From: Guptibacillus hwajinpoensis
Lineage (GTDB): Bacteria; Bacillota; Bacilli; Bacillales; Guptibacillaceae
DNA length: 61,951 bases
Reading direction: 5' to 3'
NCBI RefSeq assembly: GCF_001039475.1
Contig: NZ_LELK01000001.1
Location: 1,999,765 to 2,061,715, forward strand
Notes under the pieces: generated by a model
Told to the model about the DNA's origin: nothing
What the model saw: the letters and a program-made list of their open reading frames with translations, nothing else
The model's database searches: none
In this document: in pieces, positions 8,398 through 19,201 of the stretch
How positions within the stretch are numbered: position 1 is the first letter of the stretch
Layout of the letters: the number at the start of each line of letters is the position of its first letter
Translations under genes and position numbers: made by a program

Positions 8398-9582
8398 TTA
8401 CAGTTGAAAATGTCGATGGTATTTCCACATATAAAGAGCAGAACTGAGAAGTAAAATTCCTGAGAATGCAAAGACAAACGGAATACTAACAACTTCTGCA
8501 AGGAAACCAACAAGTAGCGTCCCGCACCCGAAGGTTATTGAAATCAATGCACTTTGAGCACTAAATACTTCCGGTAGAGCATCTTTTGGACAGGACTTTT
8601 GGATAAATGTGACGATTGCGATCGACTTCACTTGCTCTACTATACCTGAAACCAGCGTAAGGGCTAGGGCTAGTAAAGCAATTTGAATGGAACCGAATAA
8701 CATGGTCACTCCACTTACAACGAATGATGTGGTAAGTAGAATCAATTTCATGTGCTTTTCAAACAGCCTTGTATACTTCGACACAATGAGCCCTCCAGCA
8801 ATTAATCCAAAAAAGAAACTTGCATTTAGGTAGCCCCACCAAGCTTCTGATTTCTGAAGAACATCACTCACAAAGATATAAAGAATTGCAGCAATCCAAA
8901 CGACGTTTGCGATCGATTCTAGAAAAATCATGATGTGAACCGTTCGCAAAATTGGATGCTTCCAGATGGTTTGCCAGCCGCTTAATAGCGGAATTTTTCT
9001 CTTCCTTTTCTGATCTTTGATCGCATTTTCAATCATTGCCATTATGAATGTTGAAATGCAGTATAGGCCAAAGGTAAGCCAAATCACAAATGAGCCAGAA
9101 GTGAAGGCAACAATGATGCCTCCAACAGCCCACCCTCCAAATTGGATCGACTGATCAACTACTGCTACAAAGCTATTTGCTTGTGTAAGCTCTGATTCTT
9201 TCACAATCATAGGTAGCATGGCATTTCGAGCAGGTGCTGCCCAACCGTCAAGAAAAGCAATGATAAATGCGAGCATAAACACGACTTCTAGTTCTGGTAC
9301 ATACAGTAAAAAAGAAGCACCAAGGATACCTAAAACGATTGTTTTTAATCCTTGAGACCAGACCAACATTCCTTTTAAGGCGAAATGACTCAACATGAGT
9401 GGTGCACCCATTCCACTGATAAACCGTGCTAAGGTTATCGTGAAAGGCAAAAGTGATAAATAGAGAGCGGATTCTGTTGATTGATAAAGAATTGCGATTA
9501 ACGCAACAATATAAAGAACGTCCCCCGTATTGGCGCACGCTTGACCAATCCACAGAAAACGAAACGAACGTAACCTCATCAT
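8398..9582 (-). CDS. MFS transporter
   Basis: About 394 residues with roughly twelve hydrophobic helices and the MFS organisation (FRFLWIGQACANTGDVLY at the start, SGMGAPLM and LDGWAAPARNAMLP in the N-half). It resembles the macrolide-efflux/enterobactin-exporter-like group (MFS_3). Start taken at ATG ATG after AAAAGGGG; which of the two ATGs is used is open. Substrate unknown. Single gene convergent with the small hydrophilic protein. Confidence 0.87.
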   Translation of the reverse strand: MMRLRSFRFLWIGQACANTGDVLYIVALIAILYQSTESALYLSLLPFTITLARFISGMGAPLMLSHFALKGMLVWSQGLKTIVLGILGASFLLYVPELEVVFMLAFIIAFLDGWAAPARNAMLPMIVKESELTQANSFVAVVDQSIQFGGWAVGGIIVAFTSGSFVIWLTFGLYCISTFIMAMIENAIKDQKRKRKIPLLSGWQTIWKHPILRTVHIMIFLESIANVVWIAAILYIFVSDVLQKSEAWWGYLNASFFFGLIAGGLIVSKYTRLFEKHMKLILLTTSFVVSGVTMLFGSIQIALLALALTLVSGIVEQVKSIAIVTFIQKSCPKDALPEVFSAQSALISITFGCGTLLVGFLAEVVSIPFVFAFSGILLLSSALYMWKYHRHFQL

Positions 9583-11177
<1,595 letters not shown>

Positions 11178-11207
11178 GATGACGCTAAAACCAATAGAGG
11201 TGCTCGT

Positions 11208-12350
11208 ATGAAAATATCCATCGTAACAGAAACATTCCTACCTTCAACTGATGGTGTAGTTACCCGCCTTCGCGCCTCGATCGATTACTTACTTGATCAA
11301 GGACACGACATCCAGGTTATTGCACCAGATTTAGGAGTTCGCAGCTATCGGAATATTCGGTTTGATGGTGTTCAACCTCGTACATTCATCTTTTATAAAC
11401 ATCGCAAATTCGGAATGCCTACACGTTCAATTAAAACGTATCTTGAAGACTTTGATCCAGATCTCGTTCACGTGGTTAATCCTGCTTTTATGGGTTACTC
11501 AGGGATAAAGTACGGTAGGAGACTTGGCGTTCCACTGATTGCTTCTTATCACACGCATGTTCCAAAATATGCTAACTATTACAACGTTTCATGGTCAGAG
11601 CCGTTGCTCTGGTGGCATTTTAGAAGAATGCATAATAAAGCGGATATTAATTTATGCACGTCTCAGGCGATTCTAGAAGAATTGGAAGAACAAAACTTCT
11701 ATAACGTGCATCTTTGGAAACGCGGCGTTGATACAGACCGATTCAATCCAGAGCACCGTAACGAAAAAATGCGACAGCGTCTTACGAATGGGAATCCCGA
11801 TAAAACACTGCTACTTTTTGTAGGGCGACTCGCCTTCGAAAAGGAAATTGATTCACTAATTCCTATGCTTGAGCAAAAGCCCGATGCCCATCTTGCCATC
11901 GTTGGAGATGGTCCTTACAGAGAAGAACTGGAGAAGAACTTTGCACATCTTAACAATGTGACGTTCACTGGTTTTCTTCATGGTGAAGAATTAGATCAAG
12001 CCTACGCTTCGTCTGATGCTTTCATGTTCCCATCAACTACTGAGACATTAGGTCTTGTCATTCTAGAAGCCATGGCGAGTGGACTACCAGTTATTGCCGC
12101 TAAGTCTGGACCAACGAACGAACAAGTCGAAGATGGGTCCACTGGTCTTCTCTATCGTTCTGGTCCAAATGGAAATCTGACGGAGGTAGTTAACCGCCTT
12201 GATGAGTTTGGACTATTAGAGAAAATGTCCAAAGAAGCATTTGCTCATTCAAGGGACTATGGATGGAGAGGTCCAGCACAACAGCTTCTAGATTTCTACG
12301 AATCAGCCATTGAGCTCAAGCAAAATGACGAACAGCAGGCGATCCAATAG
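11208..12350 (+). CDS. sqdX: GT4 glycosyltransferase, probable sulfoquinovosyltransferase (SqdX-like)
   Basis: 380 residues, GT-B fold. Family GT4 features: N-terminal KISIVTETFLPSTDGVV, donor-site region LLLFVGRLAFEKEID and the E-x7-E motif in TTETLGLVILEAMASGLP. Close relatives are SqdX (transfers sulfoquinovose to diacylglycerol) and MgtA-type mannosyltransferases. Its position 30 bases after sqdB favours the sulfolipid role; from sequence alone another hexose donor is possible. AGAGGTG lies 5 bases before the ATG. Acts at the inner face of the membrane. Confidence 0.85.
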   Translation: MKISIVTETFLPSTDGVVTRLRASIDYLLDQGHDIQVIAPDLGVRSYRNIRFDGVQPRTFIFYKHRKFGMPTRSIKTYLEDFDPDLVHVVNPAFMGYSGIKYGRRLGVPLIASYHTHVPKYANYYNVSWSEPLLWWHFRRMHNKADINLCTSQAILEELEEQNFYNVHLWKRGVDTDRFNPEHRNEKMRQRLTNGNPDKTLLLFVGRLAFEKEIDSLIPMLEQKPDAHLAIVGDGPYREELEKNFAHLNNVTFTGFLHGEELDQAYASSDAFMFPSTTETLGLVILEAMASGLPVIAAKSGPTNEQVEDGSTGLLYRSGPNGNLTEVVNRLDEFGLLEKMSKEAFAHSRDYGWRGPAQQLLDFYESAIELKQNDEQQAIQ

Positions 12351-12366
12351 ATAGAAGGTTGAGTTT

Positions 12367-12816
12367 ATGAAGCAATCGGGAATTGGCAAGGGTTCAAAAC
12401 AAGTTATGAGTTTCAGTGCGATCGGTGTCATGAACGCTTTAGTCGACATCGGCGCACTGAATCTACTCATGCTTTTCTTTCCAACGGATGATCGAATCCA
12501 GCTTATTGTCTACAATACAATTGCATATACGCTAGCAATTACGAACAGTTACTTTTGGAATGCAAAGTTAACATTCCCCTCAAAAGCTATCCATGATCGA
12601 AAACAGGTGCTCTTATTTCTCGTACAAGCAATCATCGCGCTTGGCATCAGTAACCTTGTTTTTTATGGTGCCCTTCTTATTTTTGAATGGCTAACATTCC
12701 CACGGTACATTGAACGTAACATTTCAAAAGGACTCGCCATGCTACTCTCTTCAGCTTCTAGCTTTTTCATGATGAAACACCTGGTCTTTCCACGAACGAA
12801 ACAAAAGCATGATTAA
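12367..12816 (+). CDS. GtrA-family membrane protein
   Basis: 149 residues with four hydrophobic helices and the GtrA pattern (QVMSFSAIGVMNALVDIGALNLL, then NSYFWNAKLTF). GtrA proteins are thought to help move lipid-linked sugars across the membrane. Sitting 16 bases after the SqdX-like gene, it may take part in distribution or flipping of the glycolipid; inference. Last gene of the operon, ended by a strong terminator. Confidence 0.87.
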   Translation: MKQSGIGKGSKQVMSFSAIGVMNALVDIGALNLLMLFFPTDDRIQLIVYNTIAYTLAITNSYFWNAKLTFPSKAIHDRKQVLLFLVQAIIALGISNLVFYGALLIFEWLTFPRYIERNISKGLAMLLSSASSFFMMKHLVFPRTKQKHD

Positions 12817-12846
12817 AAAACCCACAGAACATTTCTGTGGGTTTTT
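12816..12846. terminator. Terminator between sqd operon and DUF368 gene
   Basis: 14-bp arms AAAAACCCACAGAA and TTCTGTGGGTTTTT, 3-nt loop; A- and T-rich flanks make it bidirectional. Confidence 0.9.
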
Positions 12847-12849
12847 GCA

Positions 12850-13683
12850 TTAGTCTGTATTTCCTTGCTTATGCTCGATTTTACCTAGAATAAAGGCTGC
12901 TCCGAGTCCTAGAAGTAGCGTTACTACACTTGCTATTCCAAGCATGATATCAGACTTAAAGCCCGGATACAGTACGACAACTGATCCGATGACTAATCCG
13001 ATCATAACGGAATAGGTAGCAACCGTATATTTTTTTAATAACAGGGAAATTAGCTTACCGGTTAAACTTAGTCCAATAATTATTCCTGCTCCTACTGTAA
13101 GGAGAAGAGGGATTTGAAAAGACGAGAGACCATGAATAACAGTTTGGTAAGATCCTAGAAGCAACAGCACGAATGAGCCACTTACCCCTGGTAGAATCAT
13201 CGCTGTGCTGGCAAGCCACCCTGAAAAGAATAGAGTAACGTAATCCATCGTGCTTAACGATTTCATTATTTCTCCAGAGCCCTCTCCTTTTAGGAACAAA
13301 GTTGAAGCAATTAGCACAGCTGCTAAAAGTAACAATCCATAGTGAACAGGTTCAAACGTTTTCTTGTATTCTACCTTTCTTAGTAAAAAAGGTACAACCC
13401 CAATAATTAAACCAATAAAGAAAAAGAAAGTCGGTTGTGGATAATCGTTAAGAAGTTTCTCCATTAACTGACTAACAAGAAGTAAAGCAAGTCCAACACC
13501 TATTAGAAGAGGAATGAAAAATCCTAATTCTTTCTTCCACTTCTTGCTCATTAATCCATTAATTCCACTTATTAATCTTCTGTAGATCCCGAGCACCATT
13601 GCAATTGTTCCTCCGCTTACGCCTGGAATTAAATCGCTAACACCCATTAATAAGCCTCTATATATATTTCGCCACACAAACAT
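12850..13683 (-). CDS. popT: DUF368 protein (PopT-type polyprenyl-phosphate transporter)
   Basis: 277 residues, about eight to ten hydrophobic helices. Two internally related motifs, VSDLIPGVSGGTIAMVLGIY near the N-terminus and STAMILPGVSGSFVLLLLG in the middle, are the hallmark of DUF368. Members in Staphylococcus and Vibrio (PopT) return undecaprenyl phosphate across the cytoplasmic membrane and matter at alkaline pH. Assignment to that role is by family. AAAGGAG lies 9 bases upstream. Single gene convergent with the sulfolipid operon. Confidence 0.87.
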   Translation of the reverse strand: MFVWRNIYRGLLMGVSDLIPGVSGGTIAMVLGIYRRLISGINGLMSKKWKKELGFFIPLLIGVGLALLLVSQLMEKLLNDYPQPTFFFFIGLIIGVVPFLLRKVEYKKTFEPVHYGLLLLAAVLIASTLFLKGEGSGEIMKSLSTMDYVTLFFSGWLASTAMILPGVSGSFVLLLLGSYQTVIHGLSSFQIPLLLTVGAGIIIGLSLTGKLISLLLKKYTVATYSVMIGLVIGSVVVLYPGFKSDIMLGIASVVTLLLGLGAAFILGKIEHKQGNTD

Positions 13684-13743
13684 GTCAGTCTTTCTCCTTT
13701 TCCTATGCTTCTACTACACACATTACCCAAACGAAGCATGTCA

Positions 13744-14199
13744 CTAACCGATCTTTGCTTCTTTTTTCATGTGAGTAAGAAAAACACCTTTAACTGGTTC
13801 CGATCTCTCGGCCTCTTGAAAGCCGAATTTCTCATAGAATTTCACTGCAGGAACATTATCGGCACCGGTACTCACTACAAAATCTTTATCGTTCGTAACA
13901 AGGAGATACTCCATTATCTCTTTTGCGACCCCCATCCGAAAATAATCCGGATGTACAACGAGTCTGCAAATTCTAATGGTACCTTTTATGTGTTCAAATG
14001 ATAGAACACCTGCTACCTCCCCGTCCCTATAACAGCCAATAAATGTTTCATCGCTCATTTGGATTGAGGCAACCGTCTCACTCAATTGAGGAATACCGTC
14101 AAAATTAATGATCTCTGCTTCTTTACGATAAGCGGGAAGTTGAACATTTAAAATTTGTTTAGCTGTATCTGCGTTTTGATGATTTAATAGTTTAATCAT
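13744..14199 (-). CDS. GNAT-family N-acetyltransferase
   Basis: 151 residues, single GNAT domain. Motif A is LVVHPDYFRMGVAKEIMEYLL and the C-terminal AVKFYEKFGFQEAERSEP is characteristic. An AGAGG stretch precedes the ATG. Acceptor unknown; single gene. Confidence 0.87.
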   Translation of the reverse strand: MIKLLNHQNADTAKQILNVQLPAYRKEAEIINFDGIPQLSETVASIQMSDETFIGCYRDGEVAGVLSFEHIKGTIRICRLVVHPDYFRMGVAKEIMEYLLVTNDKDFVVSTGADNVPAVKFYEKFGFQEAERSEPVKGVFLTHMKKEAKIG

Positions 14200-14356
14200 G
14201 CAATCGGCCTCTTTTCTTTATTTCCTACTATACCAAGCTTTTCTCGAATTTATCAATGTTGTGACGATTAGGACAATAAGTCTGGTAGTTGAAAAGTAGG
14301 ATCGCTTTACAGTAAAGTGATAGAAGTGATTTGTGAATGTTTACAGGAGGAATATA

Positions 14357-15241
14357 ATGAGCGATCGTAATAAAGGAATTATACTGCTGCTAATATCATC
14401 TTTTGGCTTCGCGATGATGGCAGCGTTCGTAAAACTTTCAGGTGATGTGCCGACCATTCAAAAAACGATGTTTCGAAATGCCGTCTCAGCCATTATTTCA
14501 TTCGGCTTCGTTATGTATTACAAAGAACGGCTTTTCGGTAAAAAAGAGAACCAAAAGTTCTTACTTCTAAGGTCAGCGCTTGGGACGTTAGGAATTATTT
14601 TTTACTTCTATGCAATAGACCATCTAGTACTGTCAGATGCCGACATGTTAAACAAGCTTAGCCCGTTTTTGCTTATTATTTTCTCAGCCATCTTTTTAAA
14701 AGAAAAAGCCAAGCGCTTTCAGATTAGCGCCATTATCATTGCCTTTATCGGCACATTGTTAATCATTAAACCACAGTTCTCTGTGGAAACCATACCATAT
14801 ATTTCTGGGCTATTGTCCGCTATTTTCGCAGCTGGAGCTTATACCGTTCTAAGAGTACTTGGACAGCGAGAGAAATTCTATACAGTTGTTTTCTATTTCT
14901 CGTTTTTTTCAACTGTTGTTCTCTTACCATTTGTGATTATGTTCTATGAGCCAATGGAAACGCGTCAGCTCATTTACTTACTCTTAGCCGGTGTATTTGC
15001 AACTCTTGGACAATTCGGATTAACGATTGCTTACAAATTTGCACCTGCTCGTGAAATTTCGATCTTCTTCTATTCAACCGTTGTGTATTCAGCGTTGATT
15101 AGCATCGTATTGTTCGGACAAATACCAGATGCATGGAGCATTCTCGGATACGTGATCATTTTCTCTGCCTCATTTTATATGTTCATGCGAAATAACCGTG
15201 AAGCAAAATTTGAGAAAAGAGAGCTACAAACATCTAATTAA
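14357..15241 (+). CDS. DMT-superfamily (EamA) transporter
   Basis: 294 residues, ten predicted helices in two EamA repeats (GIILLLISSFGFAMMAAFVK at the start; AAGAYTVLRVLGQREKF opens the second half). Likely exports or imports a small metabolite; substrate not predictable. Start at ATG 6 bases after ACAGGAGG. A strong terminator follows the downstream repeat. Confidence 0.88.
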   Translation: MSDRNKGIILLLISSFGFAMMAAFVKLSGDVPTIQKTMFRNAVSAIISFGFVMYYKERLFGKKENQKFLLLRSALGTLGIIFYFYAIDHLVLSDADMLNKLSPFLLIIFSAIFLKEKAKRFQISAIIIAFIGTLLIIKPQFSVETIPYISGLLSAIFAAGAYTVLRVLGQREKFYTVVFYFSFFSTVVLLPFVIMFYEPMETRQLIYLLLAGVFATLGQFGLTIAYKFAPAREISIFFYSTVVYSALISIVLFGQIPDAWSILGYVIIFSASFYMFMRNNREAKFEKRELQTSN

Positions 15242-15260
15242 ATGAAATGCTGAGTTCTTT

Positions 15261-15430
15261 TAGTCTGTTTTCGTAGACATTGTTACTATTAGAGGAGTGG
15301 TTGATTTCCACTCAAGGACGCTTTCCGCGGGGCGGGCGGTGAGCACCTTCCGCTCCAATCAACTTTGATGTGTGAATTTCTTTATTCATAAACCTCTTTC
15401 AAATACAACAATCTTTAATAAAAAGAGCCT
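15261..15430 (+). repeat. Dispersed MITE-like repeat, copy B
   Basis: Left end GTTTTCGTAGACATTGTTACT, core TTTCCGCGGGGCGGGCGGTG and GAGCACCTTCCGCTCCAATC, right end ACAACAATCTTTAATAAAAAG ending in GAGCCTT. Same orientation as copies A, D and E. Lies in the DMT transporter 3' region. Confidence 0.78.
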
Positions 15431-15440
15431 TCTTTAAAGA

Positions 15441-15473
15441 CGAGTGTTAAATTCTAACTAAATTTAGCACTCG
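15441..15473 (+). terminator. Terminator of the DMT transporter
   Basis: Arms CGAGTGTTAAATT and AATTTAGCACTCG (one G-U), followed by TTTTTTT. Confidence 0.88.
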
Positions 15474-15537
15474 TTTTTTTCTAATATATCTAAAACTCTA
15501 ACTCATCTCATAAGCTACTTCATTTTATTTCACATAA

Positions 15538-15924
15538 TTAAGATGACTTGTTTTGATATGGAACCCAATCCCCTCCTTCAATTTTAATGAAATGGTCTTC
15601 TGTATCTCGCATAACGTACGTAATGGCTTCGTAAGTTCCATTCTCGCTCTCAATTCTCTGTACAATTCGATCATACAAATTATGATCACGTCCTTCTTGA
15701 AATCCTTCTAGAATATCAATCCGTTCAAGAAGCTGCTCATTTACTTCGTATAGTTCTCCATATACCTCTTCTTCAACTGACTCAATTAACGCGGGATAGC
15801 CGTTTCTTGTATCGTAGAGCATACCTTTTGTCCAACTATTTCGTTCTTTTAGTACCGCGCCCTGTATCACTTCATGATTGCTTTCTCCATACCTTAAAGT
15901 TCCATAACAAAAGACTAGATTCAC
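15538..15924 (-). CDS. Gamma-glutamylcyclotransferase-like (AIG2/GGCT) protein
   Basis: 128 residues. The GGCT-fold signature is at the N-terminus (VFCYGTLRYGESNHEVI, a variant of the YGTLR substrate loop) and the usual Glu-containing region VYGELYEVNEQLLERIDILEGF follows. Members cleave gamma-glutamyl amides or are of unknown function. GTG appears to be the start codon; AGAGGTGGAC lies upstream. Single gene. Confidence 0.82.
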   Translation of the reverse strand: MNLVFCYGTLRYGESNHEVIQGAVLKERNSWTKGMLYDTRNGYPALIESVEEEVYGELYEVNEQLLERIDILEGFQEGRDHNLYDRIVQRIESENGTYEAITYVMRDTEDHFIKIEGGDWVPYQNKSS

Positions 15925-15975
15925 TCTTATTCGTCCACCTCTCCACTGTTTACGATTAATCTTATGCAGACAAAA

Positions 15976-15994
15976 AGCCCGCCATAAGCGGACT
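15976..15994 (-). terminator. Terminator of the pyruvate oxidase gene
   Basis: Minus-strand hairpin AGTCCGC/GCGGGCT with a 5-nt loop followed by TTTTTG. Confidence 0.75.
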
Positions 15995-16006
15995 TTCCTA
16001 CTCTTA

Positions 16007-17728
16007 TTAGAAAATTCTCTTTAGCGCTTTCTTCAATGGCGGCATGTCGATTTCCTGCTCTTCAAATGCTTTTTTCAGCATATATTTCGAATAGCTTGCC
16101 GCCTGTTCGTACGTAATTTTGCCTGGAAGCGGCGGTTGTTCTTCAATCACTATATCAACAATGGCAGGTTTTGTTGATTTTGCTGCCCTTTCAAACGCTG
16201 GCAATAGTTCTTCGTATTTCTCGACACGGTAGCCTTCACCGCCCGCTGTTTCAGCAAATGCAGCAAAATTAAAGTCTTTTAATTCTGTCTCAAAATCGAT
16301 ATTTCCAATTTCCTGCTGCTCGTATTTAATCATTCCTAGACGCTCGTTGTTAAGAATAACAACCATCATTGGAAGCTTATATTTTACTGCAGTTAAGAAG
16401 TCCTGCATAACCATTGTAAAGCCACCGTCTCCACAAATCGCAACAGCCTGGCGATCAGGGTGAGCGATTTTACCAGCAATTGCACCAGGTAGACCACACC
16501 CCATCGTTGCCATCCAAGAGGAAATAATGAATTTCTGGTTTGTTACACGGAAATGTCGTGATGCCCAAACCGTTACATTCCCAACGTCAACAGAAAGCAC
16601 TGCATTATCATCCACTACTTTCTGCAGCTGTGGCATAATTTGCTGTGGTTTAATTGGCGTTGATTCCTCAGATTCAATTTTCTCTAGATGAGCCCACCAG
16701 TTCTTCATGTTCTCTTGGCACTTCTCAATAAAATCTCGATCTTCTTGATAGCTCGTGTGATCTGTTAAATAGGAGAGCGTCCATTTTGCATCTCCAATCA
16801 AACCAACTGTTACCGGATAACGCTTTCCAATTTGCGTTGGTTCAATGTCGATTTGAATCGCTTTTGCTTTGTCAGGTAAATAATCTCGATATGGGAAAGA
16901 GGTTCCTACCATGATAAGTAAATCCGTTTCTTCCATCGCTTCATATGCTGGCTTAGTTCCAATCTGTCCAAGCTGACCAAGGTTATATGGGTGAACATCA
17001 GGAATAGCGCCTTTACCTGGTAGACTTAAAATGACCGGTGCTCCAGCTTTCTCTGCAAAATTAAGAAGTTCTTCCCTAGCATGCTTCGACCCTTTACCTG
17101 CAAGAATAACCGGGCGTTTTGCTTCATTTAGAAGAGCAACTGCTTCATTTAAATTGGAGTCATGAGGATGAACGACTGCTTTCGAACGAATAAGTGAGGT
17201 ATTCTCAATCTTTTGTTTTACCTTCTCAGCCGCAAGGTCATCCGGAATCGTTAGAATGGCCACACCCTTCTTTTCGACAGCCGTCCGAATAGCTTGATGA
17301 GTTAGATCAGGCAATGAATCTGCCGTTTCAACTCTGCGGTTAAATACAGAAACGTCGTCGAACATTCGCTCAAGGTTAACCTCTTGGAACTGATCCATTC
17401 CAAGCTGATCACTAGCAATTTGTCCCGCGATGACGAGCACTGGTACACCATCAGCTTTTGCATCATATAGACCATTCAATAAGTGAACAGCACCTGGTCC
17501 TGCAATTGACAGACATACACCGATTTTACCGGTTATTTTGGCATATGATGCTGCAGCAAGGGCACCTACTTCTTCATGACGAACCTGAATAAATTTCATA
17601 CGATCCTGTGCATTTCGTAAATTCTCAACAAAGTGATTAATCGAATCACCAGGTAAACCATAAATATGGTCTACACCCCATTCAGATAATGTATCGAGCA
17701 ATATTTCACCAGCATTTTTATCAAACAT
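16007..17728 (-). CDS. ydaP: Thiamine-diphosphate enzyme, pyruvate oxidase (YdaP-type)
   Basis: 573 residues with the three-domain layout of pyruvate oxidase/acetolactate synthase: N-terminal Pyr domain (WGVDHIYGLPGDSINHF, catalytic Glu in IQVRHEEVGALAAASYA), central FAD/DHS-like domain, and PP domain with the ThDP motif ICGDGGFTMVMQDF...LNNERLG. Best match by memory is B. subtilis YdaP, a general-stress pyruvate oxidase making acetate and CO2. Start at the second ATG, 7 bases after GAAGGAGG. A sigma-B-like promoter lies 40 bases upstream. Confidence 0.9.
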   Translation of the reverse strand: MFDKNAGEILLDTLSEWGVDHIYGLPGDSINHFVENLRNAQDRMKFIQVRHEEVGALAAASYAKITGKIGVCLSIAGPGAVHLLNGLYDAKADGVPVLVIAGQIASDQLGMDQFQEVNLERMFDDVSVFNRRVETADSLPDLTHQAIRTAVEKKGVAILTIPDDLAAEKVKQKIENTSLIRSKAVVHPHDSNLNEAVALLNEAKRPVILAGKGSKHAREELLNFAEKAGAPVILSLPGKGAIPDVHPYNLGQLGQIGTKPAYEAMEETDLLIMVGTSFPYRDYLPDKAKAIQIDIEPTQIGKRYPVTVGLIGDAKWTLSYLTDHTSYQEDRDFIEKCQENMKNWWAHLEKIESEESTPIKPQQIMPQLQKVVDDNAVLSVDVGNVTVWASRHFRVTNQKFIISSWMATMGCGLPGAIAGKIAHPDRQAVAICGDGGFTMVMQDFLTAVKYKLPMMVVILNNERLGMIKYEQQEIGNIDFETELKDFNFAAFAETAGGEGYRVEKYEELLPAFERAAKSTKPAIVDIVIEEQPPLPGKITYEQAASYSKYMLKKAFEEQEIDMPPLKKALKRIF

Positions 17729-17766
17729 CATGACTCCTCCTTCGCGTCCTTTTCCATAAAGAAAAA

Positions 17767-17792
17767 CTACCCTAAGAAAAGTAAGACGAAAC
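17767..17792 (-). promoter_or_regulatory. Sigma-B-type promoter of ydaP
   Basis: On the minus strand GTTTCG, 14-bp spacer, GGGTAG, close to the general-stress consensus GTTTAA-N12/14-GGGTAT. Located about 40 bases before the start of a gene whose B. subtilis relative belongs to the sigma-B regulon. Confidence 0.72.
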
Positions 17793-17809
17793 GTGGATGA
17801 CAAAATAAG

Positions 17810-17831
17810 CAAGCAGCCGGTTGGCTGCTTG
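17810..17831 (-). terminator. Terminator of the SDR gene
   Basis: Arms CAAGCAGCC and GGCTGCTTG with a 4-nt loop, minus-strand tail CTTATTTTG. It separates the SDR gene from the stress promoter of ydaP. Confidence 0.72.
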
Positions 17832-17840
17832 AATTGCTCA

Positions 17841-18602
17841 TTATGTTCTTGGACCGCCTGCTACGTATAGGACTTGTCCACTTACAAAAGAAGACTGTTC
17901 ATCTGCAAAAAAGAGCGCAGCATTTGCAATATCTTCTGGTTTTCCAGTTCTCCCAACTGGAATCTGCTTCATATTGTATTCCATAAACTGATCGAATTCG
18001 ACACCTAGACGCTCTGCTGTTGCTTTTGTCATATCCGTCTCAATGAATCCAGGTGCAATCGCATTTGCGGTAATTCCATATTTCCCAAGCTCAAGAGAAA
18101 GCGTTTTGGTTAATCCCTGGATTCCCGCCTTTGCTGCTGCATAATTCGTTTGACCACGATTACCTAGTGCTGATGTTGAGGATAGACTAATAATTCGTCC
18201 GTATCCTTGATTAACCATATAACTCTGCGCTGCTCGTGATGCATAGAAACTCCCAGTAAGATGAACCTGCATAACAGTCATCCAATCCTCATCTGTCATC
18301 TTGAAAAGAAGATTGTCACGAATTACACCTGCGTTATTAATTAGAATATCAATTGCACCAAATGCATTCGCAGCTTCTTTCATACTAAGCTCAACCTGTG
18401 CTCGATTCGTAACATCGACAATACCTGTCATAACAGAATAGCCTTTTTCTTCAAATTGTTTTCTAGTAACTTCTAGTGCTTCTTCATTTACATCAGCTAA
18501 ATAAATGCTTGCCCCTTCAAACGCAAATTTCTCAGCAATACTCGCTCCAATTCCTCTACTACCACCCGTTATGTATGCGCTTCTACCCTCAAGTCTTTTC
18601 AT
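17841..18602 (-). CDS. SDR-family oxidoreductase, FabG-like
   Basis: 253 residues, classical short-chain dehydrogenase: nucleotide motif GGSRGIGASIAE, NNAG in ILINNAGVIRD, catalytic Ser in ISLSSTSALG, Tyr/Lys in NYAAAKAGIQG, and the C-terminal GQVLYVAGG. Sequence is of 3-oxoacyl-[ACP] or acetoacetyl-CoA reductase type. It stands alone, not in a fab or pha cluster, so the substrate is uncertain. AGGAGTGG precedes the ATG. Confidence 0.9.
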   Translation of the reverse strand: MKRLEGRSAYITGGSRGIGASIAEKFAFEGASIYLADVNEEALEVTRKQFEEKGYSVMTGIVDVTNRAQVELSMKEAANAFGAIDILINNAGVIRDNLLFKMTDEDWMTVMQVHLTGSFYASRAAQSYMVNQGYGRIISLSSTSALGNRGQTNYAAAKAGIQGLTKTLSLELGKYGITANAIAPGFIETDMTKATAERLGVEFDQFMEYNMKQIPVGRTGKPEDIANAALFFADEQSSFVSGQVLYVAGGPRT

Positions 18603-18752
18603 TCCACCACTCCTGTAATCGTTTTCTTTATCAGTATAATTCGACTATATTAATATTTAAATTTTCTGTCAACTGTTACCACCTAGTTTAACTTGAAGAT
18701 AAAAAGTGAAATAGAGTAAAAAGATGATATTTAGGAATTGGAGGCTAACACT

Positions 18753-19130
18753 ATGAAACACCTTGTATTTTATGATGCAGAATGCCCTTTTTGCTTCTAT
18801 GTAAAAAAATCGTTACGAAAGCTAGACTGGTTGAATAAAATTGACTGGGTCTCCGTTCAAGAAGTTGAGAAGAATCCAGACGATTACCCTTACATGCAAT
18901 TTCGACATAAACGCATGTACGACGAGATTCATATGCTAACGGAATCAGGAAATCTTCACGCTGGGTTTTATTCGGTAAGAAGACTTCTAATGGCTCTACC
19001 ACTCACTATTCCGCTATCGATACTACTATATTTACCTTTTATCGATAAGCTTGGATCACCATTCTATATTTGGTTTTCTAAAAACCGTTATGACTGGTTT
19101 GGACGATATCCAGAACCGAGATTTGAATAG
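18753..19130 (+). CDS. DCC-family thiol-disulfide oxidoreductase-like protein (YuxK-type)
   Basis: 125 residues. Begins with the family hallmark FYDAECPFCFYVKKSLRKLDW: D-x2-C-x2-C near residue 8. DCC proteins have a thioredoxin-like fold and presumed redox function. C-terminal part is hydrophobic (LTIPLSILLYLPFIDKLG) as usual. Start at ATG 8 bases after GGAGG; a TTG 15 bases earlier lies in the ribosome binding site. Confidence 0.87.
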   Translation: MKHLVFYDAECPFCFYVKKSLRKLDWLNKIDWVSVQEVEKNPDDYPYMQFRHKRMYDEIHMLTESGNLHAGFYSVRRLLMALPLTIPLSILLYLPFIDKLGSPFYIWFSKNRYDWFGRYPEPRFE

Positions 19131-19201
19131 AAGCAAAAGCAGGCTTTCCTATTCTTTGCTAGAATAATAGTTGATAGAGAACGAATCGGAAAGGATGCTT
19201 C

